Below, in pieces: positions 25,519 through 34,211 of a stretch of DNA of 64,000 nt. Below the pieces are notes generated by a model. That model had not been told where the DNA came from. It was given only the letters and a program-made list of their open reading frames with translations, and ran no database searches. Both the position numbers and the translations under genes were made by a program. Positions within the stretch are counted from its first letter, which is position 1. Every line of letters starts with the position of its first letter. The DNA comes from an uncultured Lachnospiraceae bacterium (lineage in GTDB: Bacteria > Bacillota > Clostridia > Lachnospirales > Lachnospiraceae), in assembly GCA_910577675.1 (NCBI GenBank), contig CAJTOR010000009.1:1-64000 (forward strand), read 5' to 3'.

Positions 25519-26502
25519 TTACTTCTTAACCCTAATAATCCATTTAATTAAAATATCTGCCAACCAATACAACTTTATCCAAATCAAAACAAAAAAAGAA
25601 CTATGCTTTTTATCCATGCGTCCATATTTCACCATTTTTTTTCGTACTTCATCTGAAACAACCAACTGCTTTACTCTATATCCCTGTTCCACACCGTTTC
25701 GAAGAACCAGCCACATCATATATCCTGCATAATTTTTCAGAGCATAATAGACTTCCACCTTCCCTTTTCCTTTATTTTCCTTGGCATGACAATATATTAT
25801 TTCAGATATTTTAATCAAATCAAAACACTTTTTAATATTTTTACTCCTCATAATCGAGTTATCAGATAACCGATAATAGTAAAATATCAAGTCCAGATAT
25901 CCAATTCTTTTACAAATTGGGAACCAGTGTGCTATCCATTCACAATCCTCATGGAACCTTCCTACTACAAAAGTCAATTTTTCATTCACCAGAAAATCCC
26001 GCCTGTAAATATAGCGCCATACCATTGCCGGAAGCCTAAAACCATGTTTAGAAATATACTCCGCGCCATCAATTACTTCCTTTTCCTCAAATCCCTTTAG
26101 TTTCAATATGGACACCGGTTTTTTGTTCCCTGTAAACGCACTGCTGTTCACTGCCAAAACATCTAATGCTGAGCCTTCCATCTCATTAAATATCAAAGAA
26201 AATGTATTTTTTTGAATGTAATCATCCGAATCCACAAAAATAATATACTTTCCTTTTGCAATTTCCAGACCGTGATTTCTTGACGCTGATAATCCTTTAT
26301 TTTCCTGATTAATCAAAATAACATTTGAAAAACATTTATCATACTCTTCACAGATTGCCCCACTGCCATCCGTCGAACCATCATTAATCAGGATGATTTC
26401 ATATTCTTCCGGGGAAATATCCTGCGCCAGGATACTATCGATACAAATCTGCAAATACTTTTCCACATTATACACTGGAACTATAACACTAACTTTTATC
26501 AT
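25519..26502 (-). CDS. Family 2 glycosyltransferase
   Basis: The GT-A fold is clear: VSVIVPVYNVEKYLQICIDS, then IILINDGSTDGSG, GLSASRNHGLEIAKGKYI and the metal-binding FVDSDDYI (DxD-like). FHEDCEWIAHW is a late conserved acidic motif seen in capsule GT2 enzymes. It is 327 residues. A basic hydrophobic end (FFVLIWIKLYWLADILIKWI) suggests membrane association. It transfers one sugar of the repeat unit; the donor cannot be told. It is separated from the EpsG-like gene by a 247-bp gap that holds a degenerate insertion-element relic. Confidence 0.85.
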   Translation of the reverse strand: MIKVSVIVPVYNVEKYLQICIDSILAQDISPEEYEIILINDGSTDGSGAICEEYDKCFSNVILINQENKGLSASRNHGLEIAKGKYIIFVDSDDYIQKNTFSLIFNEMEGSALDVLAVNSSAFTGNKKPVSILKLKGFEEKEVIDGAEYISKHGFRLPAMVWRYIYRRDFLVNEKLTFVVGRFHEDCEWIAHWFPICKRIGYLDLIFYYYRLSDNSIMRSKNIKKCFDLIKISEIIYCHAKENKGKGKVEVYYALKNYAGYMMWLVLRNGVEQGYRVKQLVVSDEVRKKMVKYGRMDKKHSSFFVLIWIKLYWLADILIKWIIRVKK

Positions 26503-26639
26503 TTATATCCCCCTGTATTTCTTTTCCCATAATATCAAATCACACTGTCAACCGATAAGCCCGTACAAAATCACCATGCTCTTTCTAATTTTATGTCAAA
26601 GGAAATTATATCCCTATGCCACTTCCGCATGTCTGATGG

Positions 26640-26722
26640 GACTTATCCCTCCCTGCCACAAAGAAATCCCCCCTTACCCACCGCTTTCATCTTTGCGACT
26701 TAGAAGTGGGGACTTCTTTGAT
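26640..26722. mobile_element. Possible IS200/IS605-type end relic
   Basis: The gap 26503-26749 holds AAAGAAATCCCCCC, then ACCGCTTTCATCTTTGCGACTT and the hairpin AGAAGT-GGGG-ACTTCT followed by TTGATAGG. This order resembles the right end of IS200/IS605 elements beyond tnpB in Clostridia. No transposase fragment remains. I base this on pattern recall only. Confidence 0.3.
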
Positions 26723-26749
26723 AGGTTAAACAAACATTCCCCTTATCAT

Positions 26750-27865
26750 CTACCAGTAAGTTAATCTGCACAATACATAGGGCACACTTATCTTCATAGC
26801 ATAAACAGTTGATAATACGGTATACATTATCACCAACAAATAGCGAACTTTTTGATACTGATATCTGATATTAACATCCAATGACTTCTTCTTTGCTCTT
26901 TCAAAAATCAACGGTAAAAGAATAATAGAAAAAATTCCATAGAAAGATGATAACCGATATATAAAAACAGCATGATTATTAAAAAAAATCATTAATAGCA
27001 GATTAACATAAGAAGTATTCACTAAAAATTTACCTAATCGATCCGTTTCTATCATAGAAATCTTTGAATACAAAAAAATCAAAAGAGCTACAAATAACCG
27101 GGGATCAAAAAGGCTTCCGGCATAGCTCATCGGATTTGATTCCTGTGTATAACTTAAAAATCTATTATATATATTTTGCAAGTTTATCATTCTTAAAACT
27201 GCAAGCACAAGTTTATCCGATAAATCACATGCAAGAATAGCAAAATCAACAAATATAAATACTAATGAAGATTTCAGGTTTATGTTAAATGCCGGCAAAA
27301 AATATAACATTATCCCTATCACTGCTTCCGGATGAAATAATACTGCTATAAAAAGAATAAATAAAAAGCGCTTAAAATCACGCTTCAAAATATATGGTGC
27401 TGATAATGTCATGATTCCTATTGCGCACGCAGTTCTTGCAGCATGCATATCAAATTGAAAATAAAATGGCAAAAAAATCAATACCGATAACATGGGAAAC
27501 TTTGAATATCGTCTAATTAATATTCCAATTGCCCCAATACTTATCATATTCATCAAAGCAATAACTGCCTGTGATGGCAAATGAAAAAGATTCACTATCC
27601 AAGCCAAAAAGCAGTATCCTATATCCATATGAATATTATTGTCAAAAATCTTATGAAACCCCGTAATATTTTTTCCCATCCTAAGATAAGAAAAATAATC
27701 TCCGGAACCATTTCCCCGCAGTGCCGCAAAAGCAAAAAGCACACCCAATGATAAAATAAGCTTATTTATGTGTATTCTCTGTCTGCCACATACCATTTCT
27801 ATATTGCCCTGTTTTGTCAAGTTCATCAAAAAAACAAATATAATTGGTATCAAATATGGCCACAT
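26750..27865 (-). CDS. EpsG-family membrane protein, probable polysaccharide polymerase
   Basis: This is a hydrophobic protein of 371 residues with about ten membrane helices, in EpsG style. It has an RGNGSGDYFSYLRM segment after the second helix (EpsG members carry an RxxxxxDYxxY pattern), MDIGYCFLAWIVNLFH, and the FHPEAVIGIMLYFLPAF stretch, in place of the usual H-containing loop. EpsG-like proteins are thought to join repeat units in Wzy-dependent pathways. The start at 27865 follows AGAGAGGTAGAG. It is the only candidate polymerase in this locus. Its low similarity to neighbours is expected because polymerases differ with each glycan structure. Confidence 0.8.
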   Translation of the reverse strand: MWPYLIPIIFVFLMNLTKQGNIEMVCGRQRIHINKLILSLGVLFAFAALRGNGSGDYFSYLRMGKNITGFHKIFDNNIHMDIGYCFLAWIVNLFHLPSQAVIALMNMISIGAIGILIRRYSKFPMLSVLIFLPFYFQFDMHAARTACAIGIMTLSAPYILKRDFKRFLFILFIAVLFHPEAVIGIMLYFLPAFNINLKSSLVFIFVDFAILACDLSDKLVLAVLRMINLQNIYNRFLSYTQESNPMSYAGSLFDPRLFVALLIFLYSKISMIETDRLGKFLVNTSYVNLLLMIFFNNHAVFIYRLSSFYGIFSIILLPLIFERAKKKSLDVNIRYQYQKVRYLLVIMYTVLSTVYAMKISVPYVLCRLTYW

Positions 27866-27882
27866 CTCAACTCTACCTCTCT

Positions 27883-28695
27883 CTACAGCTCTTTATAACT
27901 AATATTATTTATATAACTATACTTTCCCTTCTTTATCCAGGAAAGACTTTTTTGAAATGAAATCTTACTCTTACTCCTAGTGCGAAAACATATATATAAC
28001 ATCCATAAATAAAAGGTTCTAGGGTGCACTGCCTGATAAAAAGCCCCCTTGCCAAAATAATATTTCTTATCATAACCAGAAAACCAGCTTGAGTTTGTAA
28101 ACATAACCCTTCCTATTGTTTCGCTGGAAATATAAAATTTTAGACCGTTTCTTTTTAATGCTGTCAGCCAAAGACTGTCTTCCCCTGATGGAAACATACA
28201 CCCCCCACCAAAAAGAGTTGTAAACCAAATATTCGCTTTTTTCAATGCCTCTAGCTTCACAGCTACCCTAACACACCCCCAGGGCATTTTTTCTATAATC
28301 TTACATCTTCTGGTTTTATCATATTTTACCTGTTTCCTATCACCATCCTCTGAATCCAGGTTAAAGATAAAAACATCAGCATCCTTATGTTTCTCAAATT
28401 CATCCACCACTTTTTTTGCAAGTCCATCATAATAAACCACATCATCATCAGCAAACAGGCAATACTCTGCATCCGCATACATCAAAGCAATATTTCTGTT
28501 CTTTCCCACACCACAGGTATTTGTTGTAATCATTTGTGCCCTGTACCCCTCAAATTTCAATTCCTCATACCCTACCTGATTTGCCTGGTTTGCAAAAACA
28601 ACATCCGAATGAATATTCATCTCTTTTATTTTTGAAAAGTTTTTTTGCCCCATTGTAACACAAAGTATTTGAAATTTTTTCACACTCCACCTCAC
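27883..28695 (-). CDS. Glycosyltransferase, GT-A (family 2-like)
   Basis: The N-terminal half is a nucleotide-sugar domain: QILCVTMGQKNFSKIKEM, then TTNTCGVGKNRNIALMYADA and YCLFADDDVVYYDGL, with a triple Asp for metal binding. FGGGCMFPSGEDSLWLTAL has the late acidic motif. The rest is basic and aromatic with a Lys-rich end. The start is either GTG 28695, overlapping licD by 4 bp, or GTG 28683 after GAGGTGGA; spacing is imperfect for both. The close packing shows it is part of the same transcript as licD. Its donor sugar cannot be told. Confidence 0.75.
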   Translation of the reverse strand: MRWSVKKFQILCVTMGQKNFSKIKEMNIHSDVVFANQANQVGYEELKFEGYRAQMITTNTCGVGKNRNIALMYADAEYCLFADDDVVYYDGLAKKVVDEFEKHKDADVFIFNLDSEDGDRKQVKYDKTRRCKIIEKMPWGCVRVAVKLEALKKANIWFTTLFGGGCMFPSGEDSLWLTALKRNGLKFYISSETIGRVMFTNSSWFSGYDKKYYFGKGAFYQAVHPRTFYLWMLYICFRTRSKSKISFQKSLSWIKKGKYSYINNISYKEL

Positions 28696-29522
28696 GGTTT
28701 AATATATTCCCTATAATCTTTATCCACATCAAAAAATTTTGCATGTACTGCTGTTTTCCGCTCTTCTACTGGTGGTAATTTCATGTAATCCCCATACCTG
28801 TATCGCAGATATCTTTTTATATTTGGAGATGCCATTAACACAGTATCCTCAAAAGGTACATCGATAGTTCCCTGAAAAAATTCTTTTTCAAATAATCCAT
28901 TTTCAAATTTTGCAGGGGTAATCCAATAGCAATACTTAAAATTATTTTTTAGATAATCATATTGGTATATTCTCCTATAACATAATCTCAATATAAATTT
29001 ACACGGCAGAAATTTCAGACTCTTAACCATAATTTTTTGTTCTAATGTCTTTGCCTTCCAATTTCTTACTGATAAAGCATATAATGTAACAAATTTAGAT
29101 TCAAAATAGACCAGCTTTTGGATAAAGTGTGATTCCGGTACTTTATGTAGGATCATTATATCTACATAAATTCCCTGATGAAGATCTGCACATTGTTCAA
29201 ATGCCTCCTCAATAAATGTTGTTCCATTCATCCTCACTTTTGCATATTCAAGATAGTTTAAATCCGTTTTCCACTCCTGAATCACATATTTTTCACTGTT
29301 TAAATATTGGAATACTTTTTTAAATCTTTTATATTGGTTGGGTGTCATGAAAATATCCAAATCATCATCCCACGGAATAAAACCTTTATGGCGTATAGCT
29401 CCAAGGGCAGTCCCCCCCATAATATAATATTTAATATGGTAGGTTCTGCATAACTTATCAATGTACTTCATTATATCCAGAATTTTTGTCTGAACTTTCC
29501 TTACTTCATTTACCTTATCCAT
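28692..29522 (-). CDS. LicD-family phosphotransferase
   Basis: LicD-type nucleotidyltransferase-fold enzymes transfer a phospho-alcohol from a CDP carrier to a glycan. The family motif is seen at residues about 36-60, YYIMGGTALGAIRHKGFIPW followed by DDDLDIFM, with the metal-binding Asp residues. The length of 276 is standard. The neighbouring TagD-like cytidylyltransferase would supply the CDP-linked donor. The coding-strand G7 run at 29412-29418 encodes the GGT of the active site motif and is in frame. Known LicD members add phosphocholine, while relatives such as FKRP add glycerol-phosphate, so the added group is an open question. Confidence 0.88.
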   Translation of the reverse strand: MDKVNEVRKVQTKILDIMKYIDKLCRTYHIKYYIMGGTALGAIRHKGFIPWDDDLDIFMTPNQYKRFKKVFQYLNSEKYVIQEWKTDLNYLEYAKVRMNGTTFIEEAFEQCADLHQGIYVDIMILHKVPESHFIQKLVYFESKFVTLYALSVRNWKAKTLEQKIMVKSLKFLPCKFILRLCYRRIYQYDYLKNNFKYCYWITPAKFENGLFEKEFFQGTIDVPFEDTVLMASPNIKRYLRYRYGDYMKLPPVEERKTAVHAKFFDVDKDYREYIKP

Positions 29523-29564
29523 ATTTTCTCTTTTCCATTTACATATCGCTTATGCAATATATTT

Positions 29565-30404
29565 TTATATTTTTTTTGCCAGATAATAATACCTGCTTAT
29601 AAATCTTTTTATAAGCGGAAACTTAACCAAAACCCTTACAGACTTCTTTACAATAAAAAATATACCTGTTTTAATCTGGTTTATAAAGACTGATCTATTC
29701 CACCTATGGGGGTGTATACTTATAATTATATTTTCTTTACTATTTATTACATCCTTTAAAATATCATCCAGTTCATCATAACATATATTTTTATTACTAC
29801 TATCTATAATATCATTATTTAACGGATCATAAATCTTTTGAAACCTTCTTCCTGCATCTGAATAATACTTGAATTCCGTCTTTGTAACAACATGAAAATT
29901 AACCATTATATCCGAAATTTCCGGATATAGAGCCTGCACCTTATTACTTCTAAAAAAATCTCTGTTCGAAGTATATCCCTTGCGCTCAATCACTGGATTC
30001 CCATGTTGACATACTGTAGTAATTTGAAATCCATTATCTTCAAATATTTTTCTGTTTTCCTCAAATTCTTTAATGGCTTCCGTCAACCTACCTTTATTTG
30101 AATCCATAACATCATAGTGATAGGATATTTCATGTCCCATTTTACTCATCTTAGTCAGCAGTTTAATATTTCTTCTAGAGTTCAAAAGATATGCCTGAAC
30201 ATAATACGAACCGCAATGTCCATATTTTTTCTCAATACAAGCCAAAGCATATGCCTTTGAAACATTTGTTTCTATATCATGTTTTAAAATTAAATAGGGC
30301 TTCCCGTCTTTATTATTCGTTATCGACTGAGCGGTAGCACTCTTTATTCCCTGCTCCCTTAATTTACGACAAAACAGTTCCCAATATTTATACACGAATA
30401 TCAT
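29565..30404 (-). CDS. Polysaccharide deacetylase-like protein (CE4 superfamily)
   Basis: The sequence fits a divergent NodB/CE4-like fold: LILKHDIETNV (the His-Asp metal motif), GHEISYHYDVMDSN (the HxxxH-like motif), VCQHGNPVIERKGY and IISIHPHRWNR (the C-terminal catalytic His). It would remove acetyl groups, or act on the N-substituent of an amino sugar, in the lipid-linked repeat. The length of 279 residues is normal. There is no signal peptide and it ends in a basic, Tyr-rich tail (FISRYYYLAKKI) that may bind the membrane. It lies between licD and the cytidylyltransferase, with a perfect hairpin just upstream of its start. Confidence 0.65.
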   Translation of the reverse strand: MIFVYKYWELFCRKLREQGIKSATAQSITNNKDGKPYLILKHDIETNVSKAYALACIEKKYGHCGSYYVQAYLLNSRRNIKLLTKMSKMGHEISYHYDVMDSNKGRLTEAIKEFEENRKIFEDNGFQITTVCQHGNPVIERKGYTSNRDFFRSNKVQALYPEISDIMVNFHVVTKTEFKYYSDAGRRFQKIYDPLNNDIIDSSNKNICYDELDDILKDVINSKENIIISIHPHRWNRSVFINQIKTGIFFIVKKSVRVLVKFPLIKRFISRYYYLAKKI

Positions 30405-30445
30405 TTTAATCCCCCATGCCGCTTTGGGCGGCTCAAATAGAAATT

Positions 30446-30504
30446 GTGAAACTTAATAGTTCTAAGACAGTGTCTTTTGTTGCCTTAGAACTATTAAGTT
30501 TCAC
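30446..30504. repeat. Perfect 21-bp inverted repeat between genes
   Basis: GTGAAACTTAATAGTTCTAAG (30446-30466) and its exact complement (30484-30504) flank a 17-nt loop, one base after the cytidylyltransferase stop codon. There is no T-run, so it is not a standard terminator. It may be an mRNA-stabilising hairpin, an attenuator or a small repeat element. Confidence 0.85.
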
Positions 30505-30505
30505 A

Positions 30506-30931
30506 CTATTCTCCATTTAACCGAGCTCTCAATATTGTTGAGGATATGCCGTCCGTATGATCGAAATAAACTACCTTACATCCTACCTGACCAAACTCTT
30601 TCTCATATTTTATCCAATCCTCACTTCCCTTCCAGTCCGATCCTACAAATACTGCATCAACTTTATTCTCCTTGACCACCTTGAGTTTATCCATACTATC
30701 CTGTAAGATTACTTTATCAACAAATTTAATTGCTTCCAGAATCTGAACTCGTTCTTTTTCACAGATAATAGGATATTTTTTCTTTCTTTTAAAACACAGT
30801 TCATCCGTAGTGACTCCTACAATAAGATAATCGCATAATTCTTTTGAATGTTTTAAAATATTTAAATGCCCTATATGGAACATATCAAATACTCCTGTCG
30901 TATAACCAATATGATATTTTATGTTACTCAA
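30506..30931 (-). CDS. Glycerol-3-phosphate cytidylyltransferase-like protein (TagD family)
   Basis: The nucleotidyltransferase HxGH motif is at residues 15-22 (VFDMFHIGHLNILK). The C-terminal CTP-binding motif is in HTDGISSTILRARL, equivalent to the RTxGISST motif of TagD. The length of 141 residues is as expected. It would make CDP-glycerol, or a similar CDP-alcohol such as CDP-ethanolamine, as donor for the LicD protein two genes on. The mRNA overlap of 4 bp with the upstream GT2 gene shows translational coupling. Confidence 0.85.
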   Translation of the reverse strand: MSNIKYHIGYTTGVFDMFHIGHLNILKHSKELCDYLIVGVTTDELCFKRKKKYPIICEKERVQILEAIKFVDKVILQDSMDKLKVVKENKVDAVFVGSDWKGSEDWIKYEKEFGQVGCKVVYFDHTDGISSTILRARLNGE

Positions 30932-31803
30932 CTATTTTCTCCCCTTGCAAATTTTCTAAAAACCCATCCTCGCATATTATTTGGCAACAATACCTGCACG
31001 ATAAATCTCAAAAAAATATTTAATGTACATCGCCAAAATCCAATAAAACGATGTTTCCACATATATATCTGCAATTTTGCTTCACTTTTAAAATACTTTA
31101 ATCCGCCGCGTCTTTTATACATTTCCCCACCGACACGGACATTTACCAATACTGTTCCAGTATTTGCAAATACTGCCCCTTTTCCCGCCATTCTGAGCCA
31201 CAAATAATAATCCTCTTCACAGTACCAGTCACGATATCCCCCTGCTCTATCATAAGCATCTTTTTTAAACATGACAGTTACCTGGTTCATAGGACATCTT
31301 TTTTTCATGAATTTTTTTATTTCCATATCATCTGTTGGAACTTTTCTATAAGCCACTATTTTATTTTCATCTTCAATAAATTCCGAAATATCCCCTCCGA
31401 CTATTTCAGATTTTGTACTTACCATCTTAATCAACTGTTGTTCAAACCGCTCTTTATTACTTATATCATCCGCATCCATTAAGGCAACAATCTCTGTAGA
31501 ACATGCCATTACACTCTTTTTTCTTGCAATACCATGCCCCCGGTTTCTTTTTAGACGAACAACCCGAAAAATAATTCCTGAACTATCCCGCTTATATTTA
31601 TCTATGATATTTTCTATTTCAGGTGGTATAAAACCATCCACCACCAAAACAATTTCCTTAGGTTTTACAGTTTGAACAATAACACTATGTATCGCTTTAT
31701 CAAACCAAACAGGATTATCCTTTTTATATACACACATCGCTACCGAAAAGGAAGGAAATTTTTCAGTACATTTATCTATATCAAAAATATTATCGTCTTT
31801 CAT
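30928..31803 (-). CDS. Family 2 glycosyltransferase
   Basis: The GT-A core is visible: FSVAMCVYKKDNPVWFDKAI, IVLVVDGFIPPEIE, the nucleotide-binding RGHGIARKKSVMAC and the metal-binding ALMDADDISN. DWYCEEDYYLWLRM is the late acidic motif of GT2 enzymes. The length of 291 is normal. The C-terminal end is hydrophobic and basic (NIFLRFIVQVLLPNNMRGWV), fitting membrane association. It lies directly downstream of the PglC-like enzyme and is therefore a candidate for the transferase that adds the second sugar. Confidence 0.85.
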   Translation of the reverse strand: MKDDNIFDIDKCTEKFPSFSVAMCVYKKDNPVWFDKAIHSVIVQTVKPKEIVLVVDGFIPPEIENIIDKYKRDSSGIIFRVVRLKRNRGHGIARKKSVMACSTEIVALMDADDISNKERFEQQLIKMVSTKSEIVGGDISEFIEDENKIVAYRKVPTDDMEIKKFMKKRCPMNQVTVMFKKDAYDRAGGYRDWYCEEDYYLWLRMAGKGAVFANTGTVLVNVRVGGEMYKRRGGLKYFKSEAKLQIYMWKHRFIGFWRCTLNIFLRFIVQVLLPNNMRGWVFRKFARGENS

Positions 31804-31807
31804 TCCA

Positions 31808-32581
31808 TCACCATATCCTTTTTCTTACCTTCTTTAGTAATTTTTCTGCTTCAATTTGCTTCTTATCATAAACTCCTTTGCTTATCTCCCCTTGTGCCAG
31901 CAGATAATCACCATAATCAGTAGCAGTGGACATCCCTTCTTCCGTAATTCCTTCTTTGCAAATAATCGCTTTAATTACCGTTTTCATTATTATCTTTAAA
32001 TCATTATAAAGTGTAATTTTCTTTATATATTGTAAGTCATATTCCAGTTTCTTTTTCCAATCTACTCCATTCCTTCCATTTACTTGTGCCAATCCCGTAA
32101 GCCCCGGCAGAACGCTATGACGTTTCTTTTGAAAATCACTCATAAATACCATATCTCTTACCAGCAACGGTCTAGGTCCCACCACACTCATATCCCCTTT
32201 TAATATATTAAACAACTCAGGCAACTCATCAATACTTGTAGCCCTTAGAGATTTACCGAATTTCCCAAGCCGTTTATCATCTGGCAGTAATTTCCCATCC
32301 TCCCCCCTTGCGTCCGACATACTCCGAAACTTATACAATTTAAAAATCCTGCCATCCTTGCCCGGTCTTTTCTGGACAAAGATCACGGGTTTTCCAAGTT
32401 TTACCCTGACAAGCACTGCTGCCACAAGCATAATCGGACTAAAAATAATCAGACCGAAAAAAGCACAAATAATATCGAGCACCCTTTTTACATACTTGGC
32501 ATAAATCCCCCCTGAAAACACATGTTTTTTTTCACTTCGCCCACCAGAATCTTCTTCCCCCCTCCTCTTTACCTGCCCCAT
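31808..32581 (-). CDS. Initiating phosphoglycosyltransferase, PglC-like
   Basis: This is a membrane enzyme that moves a sugar-1-phosphate from an NDP-sugar to undecaprenyl phosphate, starting the repeat unit. The re-entrant membrane helix and basic start are VKRVLDIICAFFGLIIF. The catalytic region shows YKFRSMSDAR, a conserved SIDELPELFNILKGDMSVVG segment with the Asp-Glu pair, and GPRPLLVRDM. The length of 257 is typical for a short form, without the extra N-terminal helices of WbaP. A long N-terminal tail (GEEDSGGRSEKKH) and a charged C-terminal end (EAEKLLKKVRKRIW) are extra. The preceding aminotransferase suggests that the first sugar is an amino sugar. Confidence 0.92.
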   Translation of the reverse strand: MGQVKRRGEEDSGGRSEKKHVFSGGIYAKYVKRVLDIICAFFGLIIFSPIMLVAAVLVRVKLGKPVIFVQKRPGKDGRIFKLYKFRSMSDARGEDGKLLPDDKRLGKFGKSLRATSIDELPELFNILKGDMSVVGPRPLLVRDMVFMSDFQKKRHSVLPGLTGLAQVNGRNGVDWKKKLEYDLQYIKKITLYNDLKIIMKTVIKAIICKEGITEEGMSTATDYGDYLLAQGEISKGVYDKKQIEAEKLLKKVRKRIW

Positions 32582-32681
32582 TTCCTCACCCCTTCCCTTC
32601 TTATTTATATTTCTGTCATTCTATTAATACTTGTTCCATTTAGAGAATTCTCCACTCCAAACTCTCCCTTTTCATTCCCTC

Positions 32682-34001
32682 TCACCTTTTCCCAAAACAC
32701 CTTCCCACAATCTGTATTACTTTTTCCTGTTCTTCTTTTGTCATCTTGATATCACTTGGAAGGCACAATCCCCTTTCAAAAAGATCAGCTCCCACATCGA
32801 TACTGCTTTTACCGTCAATATAAGCATTTGTATTGCCGCGCCCGTTCCCCTCTTTTGTAATAAATGCATTCATCCGGTAAATCGCCTGTAGATGCATGGG
32901 TTTCCAGACCGGTCTTCCCTCCGCATTAAATGCGGTTAACGCCTCCAAAATCTGTGTCGGGCACGACTTACCAGGCTCGCTTACATAAAGGCTATCCCGC
33001 TCCCCCCGAACCTGCCTGCACATTGCATCTTTAGCAATCAGCATACAGCTAAGCCAGTAATTTGGCTCACTCTTGTCTGCATCAAATGGGTTCATGCTGA
33101 CCGGGAGCCCCATTGCCAAAAAGCCCTCGAGATATCTGTTATAAATCTCCTTCTTCTTTTTGATATGTTCCCTTAAATAAGGTAACTGTCCCCTCACCAC
33201 CCCGGCTACTACATTGCTCATGCGGTAGTTGTATCCAAGTTCTTCATGCTGATACCAGGCGGCGGCTTCCCTGCTCTGGGTTGACCACTTCCTGACTTTC
33301 TGTGCATCCTCCTTTAAATCGGTTAAAAACATCCCGCCCGAGGAACCCGTTATTATCTTATTTCCATTATACGAAACAACCGATGCCGTCCCAAAATTCC
33401 CGGTCTGCACACCCAGGTAGGAAGCGCCAAATGATTCCGCTGCATCCTCAACAATCATCGCTCCATATTTTTTGCAGACCTTCCTTATTTCATCCACCTT
33501 GCCCGGTGTCCCATATAAATGTGCATATACAACGAGCCGCACCGAAGGATAAATCTCAAATGCCCGCGCAAGTGCATCCGGATCCATATTCCAGGTATCA
33601 TATTCGGTATCAATAAAAACTGGCTCCCCTCCTTCGTACACTACCGGATTTACTGTCGCGTCAAAAGTCATATCTGAGCAAAAAACTTTATGACCGCTCA
33701 ATGAACCAAGACCAAGTTTTGGCTGCCCATATAATTTTTCCCCGCAAAGTCTTACCGCTAAATGCAGCGCCGCTGTTCCACACGAGAGCGCCACCGCATA
33801 TTTTCTTCCGGTTATCTCCCCCATTATCCGCTCGACTTCATCAATATTCCCACCCACCGTCGAAACCCAGTTTGTGCGGATTGCCTCATCCACATATTGC
33901 CTTTCCTCCCCGTGCATGGTCGGTGAAGCCAGCCACAGCTTATTTTTAAAAGGTACAATCCCCACAAAATCAGGCTCACGGCAATAATCTATATTTCCCA
34001 T
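32682..34001 (-). CDS. DegT/DnrJ/EryC1/StrS-family sugar aminotransferase
   Basis: This PLP-dependent enzyme adds an amino group to an NDP-keto sugar. The Schiff-base Lys is in SVVSYNGNKIITGSSGG. CGTAALHLAVRLCGEK, YAHLYGTPGKVDEIRKV and EDAAESFGASYLG are characteristic (PLP-binding Asp and His). GYNYRMSNVVAGVVRGQL is the conserved late motif. The start at 34001 (MGNIDYCREP) follows GGAGGGGAT; an ATG at 34079 would add 26 codons. 439 residues is a little longer than the usual 370-400, mainly because of a Pro/Asn-rich loop (VSEPGKSCPTQ, EGNGRGNTNAY). No sugar dehydratase such as PglF lies nearby. It is the first gene of the locus in the direction of transcription. Confidence 0.88.
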   Translation of the reverse strand: MGNIDYCREPDFVGIVPFKNKLWLASPTMHGEERQYVDEAIRTNWVSTVGGNIDEVERIMGEITGRKYAVALSCGTAALHLAVRLCGEKLYGQPKLGLGSLSGHKVFCSDMTFDATVNPVVYEGGEPVFIDTEYDTWNMDPDALARAFEIYPSVRLVVYAHLYGTPGKVDEIRKVCKKYGAMIVEDAAESFGASYLGVQTGNFGTASVVSYNGNKIITGSSGGMFLTDLKEDAQKVRKWSTQSREAAAWYQHEELGYNYRMSNVVAGVVRGQLPYLREHIKKKKEIYNRYLEGFLAMGLPVSMNPFDADKSEPNYWLSCMLIAKDAMCRQVRGERDSLYVSEPGKSCPTQILEALTAFNAEGRPVWKPMHLQAIYRMNAFITKEGNGRGNTNAYIDGKSSIDVGADLFERGLCLPSDIKMTKEEQEKVIQIVGRCFGKR

Positions 34002-34211
34002 ATCCCCTCCGTCCAAAAATAATTCTTGAAAAAAGGCAGGCTTCGCCACTTCATCAAACCCGTACTTCCGCGATTCCATGAACCTTTTTCCCTATATCCA
34101 ATACCCGCTCCGGATGCGGCAACGCGACAATCCTTCCCCGATATCTTCCCAGTTATAAATCCATCTTTAAATCTGTTTTTTCTTAATATAAATCGAGTTC
34201 AATTTAAAATT

